Shown: positions 31,568 through 40,704 of the stretch, piece after piece
Numbering within the stretch: position 1 is the stretch's first letter
How the letters are laid out: the number at the start of each line of letters is the position of its first letter
IMG/VR virus record: IMGVR_UViG_3300022591_000018
Location: 1 to 47,292 of that record
Length of the DNA: 47,292 nucleotides
Reading direction: 5' to 3' (one strand)
Source of the DNA: a virus
Notes under the pieces: generated by a model
Told to the model about the DNA's origin: nothing
Seen by the model: the letters and a program-made list of their open reading frames with translations, nothing else
Databases searched by the model: none
Position numbers and translations under genes: made by a program

Positions 31568-33337
31568 ATGATGAATTTGATTCAACTCCAAGATGAGATG
31601 AAAAATCTCCCATTAGCAGATGTTCAAAAGTATGCTAATGGTTCTAATCCACAGGTTCCTGCTTATCTAGCTTTGTCTGAGATGATGAGAAGAAAACAGA
31701 TTGAGGCTACTCAACAGGCTTTTCAAGGTAATCCTCCTACTGTTAAAGATCAGTTAAGTAATGCTTTGTCTAAGCCAAGTCAGTTTGCTGTTGATCCTAC
31801 TCAGCAACAAGGTGGAGTTAATCCTACATTAACCAAAGGTATTGTTAATCCTGCTGCCCAGCAAGATGCTGCTGCTATGCTGCGTGGTCAAAAGATGGCT
31901 ACTCAATCTGGTTTAACTGGCGAACAACAAGGTCAACAGGGTATTGCTGATATTGCTGCATTTGAAAAAGCTAATCCTGTAGCTCAATTTGCAGATGGCG
32001 GTATTGTTGATTTAACTACCAACCAATTGCAACAACCGCAGCCTCCCTTAGATGGAAGTACACAGCAACCTACTTCTATGCCACAACAATCTGGTAGCCC
32101 TACTTCTTTTTGGGGTCAGCCACAATGGATTGCTCCTCCTCCACAGCCTTCTACCCAACAGACTTCCCAAGCACAGCCACAGGCTTTGCCACAGAATGTT
32201 CAGGGTCTTAGCAGCTTGCCTACATCTAATATGTTCCAACAACAGTCATTTGCTGGCGGTGGAATCGTAGCTTTTAGTGGTACTGACGGTAGCCAAGTTC
32301 CAGATATTTCTGGTACTGCTTCCTTTGGGAATACTGGTCTGGCTACTACTGAGAACACTCCATCTGGTTATCAAGCTCCTCCTACATCAACACCAGTTAC
32401 TGACTTTTCTACATTGCCACAAGCTCGTCAAGCTCAGATTAGTAGCTTTTACAACCAGACTCCTGAGCAGTTCTCGGCTGCACATAAAGCTCGTTTGGCT
32501 GCTGAAGGTGTATCAGAAGATCCATTCTTAGGCATTAAAGATCGCTATTCCAAGATTGAAGAGCGTCAAGCTGCACAAGCTGCAAGCAATCCTTTAGACC
32601 GTATCATTGCTCAGTTCTCTGCTATGGCTCAGGCTAATCCAGTTATGGGTATTGGCTATCAAGCTGGCGTAGGCGCACAGGCTAGTCAGAAATTGGAAGC
32701 TGCTCAGAACGAATTGTTGGATAAACAACAAGAGAAAATGGCTGAGTTGCAACATAACATTGCTAAAGAAGATGATGCTCGTAAGCGTGGTAACGTGGCT
32801 GCTGAAGAAGGCTATGCTGTTGCTAAAGAGAAGAATGTTCAAGAACTTGCTAAGTTGGAGAATGAATCTACTATTGCTAAAGCCCACATGATTAGCGCAT
32901 TGGCTTCTCAGTCTCAGGCTGGTACTGCTGCTGCTAGAGAAGGCGCTAATGATAAAGCGTTGACCACTCTCATGGCTCGTGTAAATGGGGATCCAGCTAT
33001 CAAAGCTCTTAGCGGTAGATTGAAAGATGCTGAAGTTGGTAGCGAAGAATACAACGGAATTGTGTCTGAAATCCAAAGATTGTCTGTTCCATATTACAAG
33101 TCTGCCGGATTAGAGCCTCCTGAGCTGGGAGTAACCACAGTAGCTCCTAAACCAGCTAAGACTCCTTGGTGGAAGTTTGGATCTAGCTCATCTGATAACA
33201 CACAAAAAGTTAACGTAGGTGCACCACAAACTCCCACAGGATTACCCGCTGGCGCTAAAATAGTTGGATATGAGCCGGGCACAACCAATCCTGTATATGA
33301 AACGCCAGACGGTAAGAAATTCGTACAAAAACAATAG
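31568..33337 (+). CDS. Virion protein with Gly-Gly-Ile-Val motifs and coiled coil, 589 aa
   Basis: The N-terminus (IQLQDEMKNLPLADVQKYAN, then PAYLALSEMMRRKQ) is a conserved start of ejection-region proteins. Gln/Pro-rich stretches hold FADGGIVDL and FAGGGIVAFSG motifs. Residues about 335-450 form a long coiled coil (EAAQNELLDKQQEKMAELQH and onward). It likely joins the ejected complex. The end carries a small Pro/Gly-rich module (GLPAGAKIVGYEPGTTNPVY). Confidence 0.6.
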   Translation: MMNLIQLQDEMKNLPLADVQKYANGSNPQVPAYLALSEMMRRKQIEATQQAFQGNPPTVKDQLSNALSKPSQFAVDPTQQQGGVNPTLTKGIVNPAAQQDAAAMLRGQKMATQSGLTGEQQGQQGIADIAAFEKANPVAQFADGGIVDLTTNQLQQPQPPLDGSTQQPTSMPQQSGSPTSFWGQPQWIAPPPQPSTQQTSQAQPQALPQNVQGLSSLPTSNMFQQQSFAGGGIVAFSGTDGSQVPDISGTASFGNTGLATTENTPSGYQAPPTSTPVTDFSTLPQARQAQISSFYNQTPEQFSAAHKARLAAEGVSEDPFLGIKDRYSKIEERQAAQAASNPLDRIIAQFSAMAQANPVMGIGYQAGVGAQASQKLEAAQNELLDKQQEKMAELQHNIAKEDDARKRGNVAAEEGYAVAKEKNVQELAKLENESTIAKAHMISALASQSQAGTAAAREGANDKALTTLMARVNGDPAIKALSGRLKDAEVGSEEYNGIVSEIQRLSVPYYKSAGLEPPELGVTTVAPKPAKTPWWKFGSSSSDNTQKVNVGAPQTPTGLPAGAKIVGYEPGTTNPVYETPDGKKFVQKQ

Positions 33338-33346
33338 GAGTTTTTA

Positions 33347-36300
33347 ATGGCTTTAGTTGAATACACTGGGGAAATTGCCCCAGTAGAAAAACCTGCTGTA
33401 ACTCCTGCTTTTGTTCCATATACAGGCGAAGTAGCTCCAGTAGCTAAACCTGTCCCTGCTGGTGGTTTTCTGCAAGATATTGGAAAACTGGTAGGTGCTG
33501 GTGCTCTTCAGACTTTAGCTGGTTCTCCAGAAGCTCTTCAGTACGCTGGTGCTGAGACTACTAAAGATACATTCTTTAAGCCAACAGAAACCCTGAATTT
33601 ACTGGCTGATCCTGCTGCTTTGACCAACAAAGTAGTAGGTGCTTTTGGATTCTCTCCTGTATTCCAAGAGGCTACTAATCTTAAGATCGTTCCTGATGCT
33701 GTAGTTCAACAGCAAAGTGCTGCTTTAGATAACGTACTTACTCGTGGCAAGATCCCGCAGTTACGTCAGCTTACCGACTACGGTACTGAAGTAGCCAAGA
33801 ACATAGAAGACTCAGTAACGCCTGAAATGAAACAGGCTATGGCTGAAAGTTCTCCTACTGGTAACTTGATTAAAGCTCTAGGTACAGGTGACTTTAGCGA
33901 ACTCAGCATTGGTCAAGCACCGTCTGTTCAAGGTTTAGCTGGTCAAGCTGCTAAGGTGTTTGGCTCTACAGGTACAGGCATATTGATGTCTTTACTGACC
34001 AAGAGTCCTACTGTTGGCGGTGCATTCGGATTCGGTCAAGCGTCTGCTGAAGGTGTTGGCGATGCTCGTTCCTATATCGAGAAGATGCCTGAAAATGAAC
34101 TGGCTCAGAAAAGTGAGTACTACCGTAACCTGTTAGTGCTTGGCTATGATCCAGCTACAGCTAAGGAAATGACTGTAGATAAGGCTGCTAGTACAGCGGC
34201 TATGGCACAAGGTATTGTTGGCTCATTAGGTGGTGAATTCACAGGAAAACTGATTACTGGTCAGTTGGATAAGACTTTACTTGGTGCTGTAGAAAACAGA
34301 CTAGGTAAGGTAGCTTTAGGTACTGCTACTGGTATGACTGAGGAAGGTTTGCAAGAACTTGCCGAGGGCGTAGCTACAGACTTGGGTATTGATAAGACCG
34401 TAGTTCGTGAGATCGGTGCTGATTCTTTTGCCAACTTAATATTGGGTGCTATCGGTGGTGGTGGTCCGGGTGCGGTTAGCGGTGCTAAAGCTAAGACTGA
34501 AACTAAAGTAGAAGCTCCTAAGTTTGTAGAGTACAAAGGTGATATCGAACCTGCTCCAGCTCCTGCTGCCGTTACCCCAGCTCCTGAAGCTAAAGTAACT
34601 GTAGAAGCTGCCCCTGCTACATTTGAAAAAGCCCAGCCATTACCATCTCCTTTATCTGAAGATGAGCAATATCGTGCCGATATGTTGGCTGAATTAGAAG
34701 ATATCCCAGCACAAGCTCCTGCCGCTGCACAGACTCCAGTAGAAAAAGCTGTAGAACCTGAGATTGCCGCAGCTCCAGAAGAAGTCAAAGAACCAGTCAT
34801 TCAGAACCGTAATAGAGCTACTCCAGCATCTATTAACCAGATGAATCAGATTGCTGGCAACCCAGACTATGACCGTATTAGCTTCTCCAAAGACTTTGCT
34901 AATGGCGCTCCTGTTGTTGCTGGTAACTTAGAGCTGCCTACCGATCAGCTCGGAAGTAAATCTACACTTACGTCTGCCGATGGACGCAAGATTCCTATTC
35001 AATATGGCGTAGTAGAAGCTGATGAGATTCTCCCATCTAACAATGCAGATGGATCAGTCAATAAAGAATTCCTAGATCCTAGCTATCAGGGATTCAAAGC
35101 TATTGCAGGAAATGCTCGTACCGCTGGAATACAGGCTGCCTATGACCGTGGAACAGCAGAACAGTACAAAGTATCAATGATTGAAGATGGACTGCATGGC
35201 ATTGATCCTAGCGTGATTGAAGGCATGAAGAAGCCAGTATTAGTTCGTGTAATGCCACAAGATCAGCTTACTAATGACATTGGTGACATCTCCAACGTAG
35301 CTACTAACCTTACTCTGTCTGCTGTAGAACAGGCTAAGAATGACGCTAATCGTGTAGATTTACAGGGTCTTGCTTTTGATCCTAACGGCAATATCACTAT
35401 GTCTGCATTGCGTGGATTCATCCAATCCATGCCTGTATCTGAGCAAGCTAGTCTGATTGACACTAATGGATTGCCTACAAAACAGGCAGTTGACCGCTTA
35501 AATGCCGCTATTTTCAGCAAAGCCTATGAGAATGAAGAACTAGTTCGCCTGTCTCATCAAGCTGAAGATGCAGAAGCCAAGCTGGTTCTGAAGGCATTAT
35601 CAGAAGTAGCTCCACAGATGTCCCGCCTAGAGGGTGCTGGTGAGTACGACATTCGCCCGCAAGTAGCTCAAGCTGCTGAGTTAGCTGTTAATGCCCGCAG
35701 GAATGGCATCAAGCTTGATAGTCTAGTCAAGCAACAAGATATGACTGTTGATCCATTGGCACAGCATATCCTTCAGATCATGGCTGATAATGCTCGCTCC
35801 GGTAAGCGTATGGCAGAAGCTCTAAAAGACTTGGCAGATCGTGCTTATGAAGAGTCTCAAGGTGCTGCGGTAGATATGTTCGGTGAGAAGCCTAAGCGTA
35901 CTGTTACTGAGCTTGCTCAAGAACGTCCAGCTCCAGATCCTAATCTATTAGCACAACCAACTGAAGAAGAGCAGATTCAAAGAGAATATAAGCGTCAGCA
36001 AGAAGCAACTGCACCTGAAGTTCCAGTTAAGAAGACCAAAGCTACAACGGTTTCTACTGTAACCCGTGGACCAGACTTCTCATTTAATGGCGAGTATGTA
36101 GTCACTATGGAAAATGGTGATCAGTACACAATGTATCGTGATATGTCAGGCTTGACCAACGTTCCAGCGTGGAGATTGACTCCTGATTCTGCCATTAGCA
36201 AAGAGTACGACTTGCTTGGTTGGAATAGAAAAGAAGCATTAGAAGAGCTTCCTAATTGGATTAATACCAACAGGGCTATACCGCTTAAAGAAAAGATTGA

Positions 36301-36727
36301 AGTATCTAAGAAAGCTAAGAAACCTAGCAAAGAGCCTTTAATTGATGAAAGCTTAAGCAAGCTTCAAGCTAATCCAGAACAGATTGAAAAAGCTAAAGAT
36401 ACTGTCAGAAGATCTATTCCAAGCGCTGATCTTGTTTGGCAAGACGGTGATATTGGATTAGTCCGTGGTTACGATAAATACACTGGCAATCCAATGTATG
36501 TTCCATATAACAATGGAAGTATCTACAACCTTGATATCAAAGATATTGGATCACATGGGCTGTATAGCATTGGATTTAATGAACAACAACAAAATGAATT
36601 ACTAAAAGCTAGAGAAGACCTAGAGGCTGAAGCACAAGCTAAACATGAAAAAACTCCATATTTGAAGTTTGAAAATGACGCTGAATTCTCTCCTGATGTT
36701 CCTATTAGTATGCGGAATGTTATTTAA
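33347..36727 (+). CDS. Polyvalent protein, N-terminal part with DdrB-like ParB domain
   Basis: This 1126-residue product starts with two copies of the motif YTGE(I/V)APVxKP, with a third related copy near residue 395 (EYKGDIEPAPAP). A hydrophobic/glycine-rich section follows. Residues about 490-850 match the ParB-like ddrB domain of large polyvalent phage proteins (FKAIAGNARTAGIQAAYDRG, then PVLVRVMPQDQL and AVEQAKNDANRVDLQG). Such proteins are injected with the DNA and protect or process it. The frame ends at a TAA, but the same frame continues with the metallopeptidase/LPD38 part, so this may be the first half of one giant protein. Confidence 0.75.
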   Translation: MALVEYTGEIAPVEKPAVTPAFVPYTGEVAPVAKPVPAGGFLQDIGKLVGAGALQTLAGSPEALQYAGAETTKDTFFKPTETLNLLADPAALTNKVVGAFGFSPVFQEATNLKIVPDAVVQQQSAALDNVLTRGKIPQLRQLTDYGTEVAKNIEDSVTPEMKQAMAESSPTGNLIKALGTGDFSELSIGQAPSVQGLAGQAAKVFGSTGTGILMSLLTKSPTVGGAFGFGQASAEGVGDARSYIEKMPENELAQKSEYYRNLLVLGYDPATAKEMTVDKAASTAAMAQGIVGSLGGEFTGKLITGQLDKTLLGAVENRLGKVALGTATGMTEEGLQELAEGVATDLGIDKTVVREIGADSFANLILGAIGGGGPGAVSGAKAKTETKVEAPKFVEYKGDIEPAPAPAAVTPAPEAKVTVEAAPATFEKAQPLPSPLSEDEQYRADMLAELEDIPAQAPAAAQTPVEKAVEPEIAAAPEEVKEPVIQNRNRATPASINQMNQIAGNPDYDRISFSKDFANGAPVVAGNLELPTDQLGSKSTLTSADGRKIPIQYGVVEADEILPSNNADGSVNKEFLDPSYQGFKAIAGNARTAGIQAAYDRGTAEQYKVSMIEDGLHGIDPSVIEGMKKPVLVRVMPQDQLTNDIGDISNVATNLTLSAVEQAKNDANRVDLQGLAFDPNGNITMSALRGFIQSMPVSEQASLIDTNGLPTKQAVDRLNAAIFSKAYENEELVRLSHQAEDAEAKLVLKALSEVAPQMSRLEGAGEYDIRPQVAQAAELAVNARRNGIKLDSLVKQQDMTVDPLAQHILQIMADNARSGKRMAEALKDLADRAYEESQGAAVDMFGEKPKRTVTELAQERPAPDPNLLAQPTEEEQIQREYKRQQEATAPEVPVKKTKATTVSTVTRGPDFSFNGEYVVTMENGDQYTMYRDMSGLTNVPAWRLTPDSAISKEYDLLGWNRKEALEELPNWINTNRAIPLKEKIEVSKKAKKPSKEPLIDESLSKLQANPEQIEKAKDTVRRSIPSADLVWQDGDIGLVRGYDKYTGNPMYVPYNNGSIYNLDIKDIGSHGLYSIGFNEQQQNELLKAREDLEAEAQAKHEKTPYLKFENDAEFSPDVPISMRNVI
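36725..36727 (+). other. In-frame ochre codon splitting a giant open frame
   Basis: The frame opened at 33347 meets TAA here and then stays open to 40183 (3456 further bases). The downstream stretch reads GWKNLLGIKQKIYFTTLEHA directly after the stop and looks like coding sequence, but has no ATG and no ribosome binding site before the metallopeptidase motif. It could be a true nonsense mutation, an assembly error, or a readthrough site. Confidence 0.85.
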
Positions 36728-36823
36728 GGATGGAAAAATCTTTTAGGTATTAAACAAAAGATCTATTTCACCACCTTAGAACACGCTACTGCAATTAAAA
36801 ACGAGTTTACTGGTCCACATAGA

Positions 36824-39800
36824 TTGATTGGTTCCGCTTCTGCAAATAGAGAAGAAGGTGGATTTACAGCTCCCCTTAAAGATGGAAACAGAGTTATTGT
36901 TTACAAAAAAGCTGCAAGTAATGCTAAGAATCTTGAGATCATTGCTCATGAGCTAGGTCATGCTCATATGTATGAAGTCTATAAAGACGCTTCTCCAGAA
37001 GTAAAAGCTGAGTTAGAAAAGGAACATTTAAAGTGGGCAAGATCTATCAAAGGCGATACATTTGCTAAAGACTTGGTTGATTCTCTACGAGCTAGAAAAA
37101 CAGCCAAAACAACTAGCATGGTCGAAGGGTTAAAAGCAAGAGACCTTAAGAATGTTGATAATTACTGGAGATCATTTAAGGAATGGTACGCAGATCAGAC
37201 TGCTAAGTGGGCTACTACTAGTGAGAAACCATTAACTGTTGTAGAGAAATTCTTTAGCAGACTTGGTAAAGCCATGAAGTCTTTCTATGGCAAGCTAAAA
37301 AACTCTGGTTATTTGCCTACTGAGACATTTAAAAAGTACATGGATAGTCAAGCTTCTCAACTTGATTTACAGCCCATAGAAGAGAAACAAGTCCAGCCTC
37401 CTTCAATGGATGAGCAGATGACATTATTTAGTAAGTCTAAAGTTGAGCCTGTAGAAAAGCCAACTTTAAAGACTATCCATAAGAACTATAAGGGTGGTCC
37501 TGCTCCATTGGCTGAATGGAATAGTCCTGAAGTGACCCAGAAAGAGTCCCTGATTGACTCATTCCTGTACAGAATGCAGGATAAGTTTATTGATACTAAG
37601 CGTGTACAACAGGCTATTACTCAGCAAGTTGGTGAGATTGAAGACAAGTTCAATGCTTACAACAAAGAGAGCTTGATGCACGAAAAGACTGCCAAGCAGA
37701 CTCAGGACTTCCTAAAGAATGAGCTATTGCCAATCATTAAAGATATGCAAAAGTATGGCATTACCATTCAGGAATTCGGTGGAGATAAAGGCTATCTGCA
37801 TAACCGTCATGCCATAGAGCGTAACGAACAGATCGCTACTATTAATCCTGAGCTTCAAGATGCAGGTTCCGGTATTAAGACTGCCGATGCTGAGAAGTAC
37901 ATGGATAACCTAGATCCAGCTAAGAAGAAAGTAATGGAAGCATTAGCCAAGAAGGTTGATGCCATCATTAAAGAAACTCAGCGTATCTTGGTGGACTCAG
38001 GATTAGAGACTCAGGAAACTATCAATGCTTGGAATAAAACCTACAAGCACTATATGCCTTTGTTCCGTGAGAACTTAGAGTTTGCTACTGCTAAGAAGGG
38101 TAAGGGTACTGGAGTTGGTACTCGTGGACCATCTACTAGACGTGCTTTAGGTTCTACAAAAGAAATCTCCGAGATCTTATCCAATGTGGCTGAGTTCAGA
38201 GAGAGCGCAATTATGCGAGCTGAACGGGCTATTGTTGGTCGTGCCATCTATGGTCTAGCTATTAAGAATCCTAATACTGATTACTGGTTAGCTGTTAATC
38301 CTGATGCCGCTAAGAATAAGAAGAAGCTAGAAGCAGAGTTGGTATCTCATGGAATGACTAAAGAAGATGCTAAGAACTTTATTCAGGAACCACAGCAAGC
38401 GTACATTGATCCTAAGACTGGATTGGTTGCGTATAGGGTAAACCCTGTACTCCGTAACAGCGATAACGTATTGCCTGTTCGTGTCAATGGTAAAGATCGT
38501 TATGTGTTCTTTAATCCTAATGATGAGCAAGCCATGCGTATGGTTTCAGCTTTGAAGAACTTGGACACCAAAGGATTCAATGCTTTCTTTAACATGATTG
38601 GTAAGGGTACTCGCTGGTTAGCTTCTGTTAATACACAGTACAACCCAGTGTTCGGTATCTGGAACTTCGTGCGTGACGTACAAGGTGCAGCCTTAAACGT
38701 AACTTCTACTGAGCTTGCTGGTCATGAGAAGGCAATTATGAAAGATACATTGCCAGCTCTGAAAGGTATCTATCAAGACATCCGTAGCCAAAGCAAGGGC
38801 GAAGGTCCTGCTAATAGTGAATGGGCTAAGTTGTGGGAAGACTTCCAACAGGCTGGTGGTCCAACAGGCTATAAAGATCAATTTACTAAAGCCCGTAGAG
38901 AAGCTACGATTATCGAACGTGAGATGAAGAATCTCAATCAGGGTAATGCTATGAAGTTGGCTAAGTCTGTAGCTCAATGGCTATCAGACTACAATGATTC
39001 TATGGAGAATGCTGTTCGCTTATCTGCCTATAAGGTAGGTTTAGAGCAAGGATTATCCAGAGATAAAGCCGCCATCTTAGCTAAAAATCTGACAGTTAAC
39101 TTCAACCGTAAAGGATCTTTAGCTCAAGACATTGGCGTTCTGTATGCGTTCTTTAATGCTTCTATGCAAGGTTCTGCTCGCCTGATTGAAACTCTAAAAG
39201 GTCCAGCAGGGCGTAAGATTATGGCTGGTGGATTGCTAATTGGCGTAATGCAAGCAATTGCTTTAGCTATGGCAGGGTTCGATGATGATGAGCCTCCTGA
39301 GTTTGTTAAGGCTAGAAACCTAATCATTCCTACAGGTGGTGGTACTTATGTCATGATCCCTATGCCATTGGGTTACAACCTTATTCCTACTACTGGCAGA
39401 CTGTTTACTGAAATGCTTATTTCTGGCGGTAAAAAAGTACCTACTAAACTATTTGATTTGATGAGTTCATTGGCTGATGCCTTTAATCCTATCGGTGGAT
39501 CAGGATTACAGTTAATTGCGCCTACAGTATTAGATCCATTCGTAGCCCTCAAGACCAACAAAGATGCCTTTGGTAGACCAATCTTCAGGGAAGATAGAGA
39601 GACTGCGCCAACCCCCGGATATATGCGTTCCCGTGAAAGTGCCAGCACCTTTAGCAAGTACTTATCTGAGTTCCTAAACTATGTATCTTCAGGCGGTATG
39701 AAGTATACGAAGGGAGCTGTAAGCCCTACTGCTGATGAGATTGATTACTTAGCTGGTCAGGTAACTGGTGGTGTCGGGCGTGAAGTCATGAAGGCTGGTC

Positions 39801-40183
39801 AGACTATTGGCAACCTGTTTACGGGCGAGGAGACTGCTCCTTATAAGCGTCCTATTATCAGCAAGCTAATCGGTGATACAGAAGCTCCATCCAATATCGC
39901 TAATAAGTTCTATCAAAACATTATTGATATGGCTAACCATGAGTCTGAAGTTAAGGGTCGCAGAAAGAACCATGAAGATGTTACTGGTTATTTACAAGAT
40001 AATCCTGAAGCTAGACTCTGGCAACGGGCTAACAACGTAGAGAACCAGATCAATAAGCTAAATAAAGAAAAGCGTGAAAAGCAGAAGAGTGGCGCTGATC
40101 AGGAAGTTATTCAGCGTATAGATGATAAGAAAACTAAGCTGATGAAGGACTTCAACGATAAGGTTAGAGCAGCTCAAGAATAA
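36824..40183 (+). CDS. Polyvalent protein, C-terminal part: zinc metallopeptidase and LPD38-like domains
   Basis: The coordinates use the first usable start (TTG at 36824), but the same frame is open back to the TAA at 36725 and the coding pattern continues up to it. Near the start, NLEIIAHELGHAHMYE is a HExxH zinc metallopeptidase site, with FKEWYADQTAKW downstream as the likely third ligand region. The middle is helical. Residues about 600-900 match the large polyvalent LPD38-type domain (NTQYNPVFGIWNFVRDVQGA, then NFNRKGSLAQDI and FFNASMQGSARLIETLKG) with a hydrophobic segment (GGLLIGVMQAIALAMAG). The protein is probably ejected and may act on host cell wall, membrane or proteins. Confidence 0.75.
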   Translation: MIGSASANREEGGFTAPLKDGNRVIVYKKAASNAKNLEIIAHELGHAHMYEVYKDASPEVKAELEKEHLKWARSIKGDTFAKDLVDSLRARKTAKTTSMVEGLKARDLKNVDNYWRSFKEWYADQTAKWATTSEKPLTVVEKFFSRLGKAMKSFYGKLKNSGYLPTETFKKYMDSQASQLDLQPIEEKQVQPPSMDEQMTLFSKSKVEPVEKPTLKTIHKNYKGGPAPLAEWNSPEVTQKESLIDSFLYRMQDKFIDTKRVQQAITQQVGEIEDKFNAYNKESLMHEKTAKQTQDFLKNELLPIIKDMQKYGITIQEFGGDKGYLHNRHAIERNEQIATINPELQDAGSGIKTADAEKYMDNLDPAKKKVMEALAKKVDAIIKETQRILVDSGLETQETINAWNKTYKHYMPLFRENLEFATAKKGKGTGVGTRGPSTRRALGSTKEISEILSNVAEFRESAIMRAERAIVGRAIYGLAIKNPNTDYWLAVNPDAAKNKKKLEAELVSHGMTKEDAKNFIQEPQQAYIDPKTGLVAYRVNPVLRNSDNVLPVRVNGKDRYVFFNPNDEQAMRMVSALKNLDTKGFNAFFNMIGKGTRWLASVNTQYNPVFGIWNFVRDVQGAALNVTSTELAGHEKAIMKDTLPALKGIYQDIRSQSKGEGPANSEWAKLWEDFQQAGGPTGYKDQFTKARREATIIEREMKNLNQGNAMKLAKSVAQWLSDYNDSMENAVRLSAYKVGLEQGLSRDKAAILAKNLTVNFNRKGSLAQDIGVLYAFFNASMQGSARLIETLKGPAGRKIMAGGLLIGVMQAIALAMAGFDDDEPPEFVKARNLIIPTGGGTYVMIPMPLGYNLIPTTGRLFTEMLISGGKKVPTKLFDLMSSLADAFNPIGGSGLQLIAPTVLDPFVALKTNKDAFGRPIFREDRETAPTPGYMRSRESASTFSKYLSEFLNYVSSGGMKYTKGAVSPTADEIDYLAGQVTGGVGREVMKAGQTIGNLFTGEETAPYKRPIISKLIGDTEAPSNIANKFYQNIIDMANHESEVKGRRKNHEDVTGYLQDNPEARLWQRANNVENQINKLNKEKREKQKSGADQEVIQRIDDKKTKLMKDFNDKVRAAQE

Positions 40184-40433
40184 GATCTAGGAGGTCTTCC
40201 TCACATAGATTGTAGTGTTTCTCGAAGGCTTTCCTGCCCATGCCATGTATGCCGGAGTCACCCCTGTGGTGCTCTCGGCAAAGCGGTATTGTCGGTGCTG
40301 TATCTCTCTTGCCAGCCCTGCGTATGTGGTGAATTTCACTTGGCGTACCAGCTCCATACCCTAGCTTGTAGCAAAGAATGCAACCAAACTCAGCCTGTCT
40401 TCTGAAGTGATCTTTCTCAGCCTTTGTTGCCAC
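40164..40433 (-). CDS. Ref-like (RecA-dependent) HNH nuclease
   Basis: This 89-residue protein matches the Ref nuclease domain known from phage P1: a CxxC (FGCILCYKLGYGAGTPSEIH), an IHHIRR motif, then IPLCREHHRGDSGIHGMGRK and a closing helix. Ref enzymes cut DNA in RecA-formed loops. The start is GTG, overlapping the preceding gene on the minus strand. Its 3' end overlaps the 3' end of the plus-strand ejection gene by 20 bases, with no terminator between them. Confidence 0.82.
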   Translation of the reverse strand: MATKAEKDHFRRQAEFGCILCYKLGYGAGTPSEIHHIRRAGKRDTAPTIPLCREHHRGDSGIHGMGRKAFEKHYNLCEEDLLDLILELL

Positions 40434-40704
40434 TAGCCATCTTCTTTAATGAGTCTTGCACCAATTCCCACGGTTGCTTAGGTTTAGGCTTAGGCGTAGG
40501 GATATTCAGGGAGGCTATATCTATGGATGGTTCCAAGATCCAGCTACGGTTAATAGCTGGTAGGATCTTCCCCTCTTTGCCTAGATCACTGACGTAAGTG
40601 CGTACAGTTTCATAGGAATATCCCATGCCATTAGCGATATCTCTACAGCAAGACTTAGGATTTAAAGCTATGTAATGAAGTATCTTAAGTTTTTTAGTGA
40701 GCAT
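40417..40704 (-). CDS. Winged helix-turn-helix protein, 95 aa
   Basis: The sequence LKILHYIALNPKSCCRDIAN, then YSYETVRTYVSDLGKEGKI, is a winged helix with a recognition helix near ETVRTYVSDL. The C-terminal part is Pro/Lys-rich (IPTPKPKPKQPWEL). I chose the ATG at 40704 because it overlaps the stop of an upstream 24-residue gene (TAATG); an ATG at 40764 is in frame but would overlap that gene fully. It probably regulates transcription or assists replication. Confidence 0.65.
   Translation of the reverse strand: MLTKKLKILHYIALNPKSCCRDIANGMGYSYETVRTYVSDLGKEGKILPAINRSWILEPSIDIASLNIPTPKPKPKQPWELVQDSLKKMASGNKG

Noticed and set aside
36730-36753. ATG three bases after the TAA as a restart for the downstream half
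   Set aside because: It is in a different frame and stops after seven codons, so it cannot produce the metallopeptidase part.
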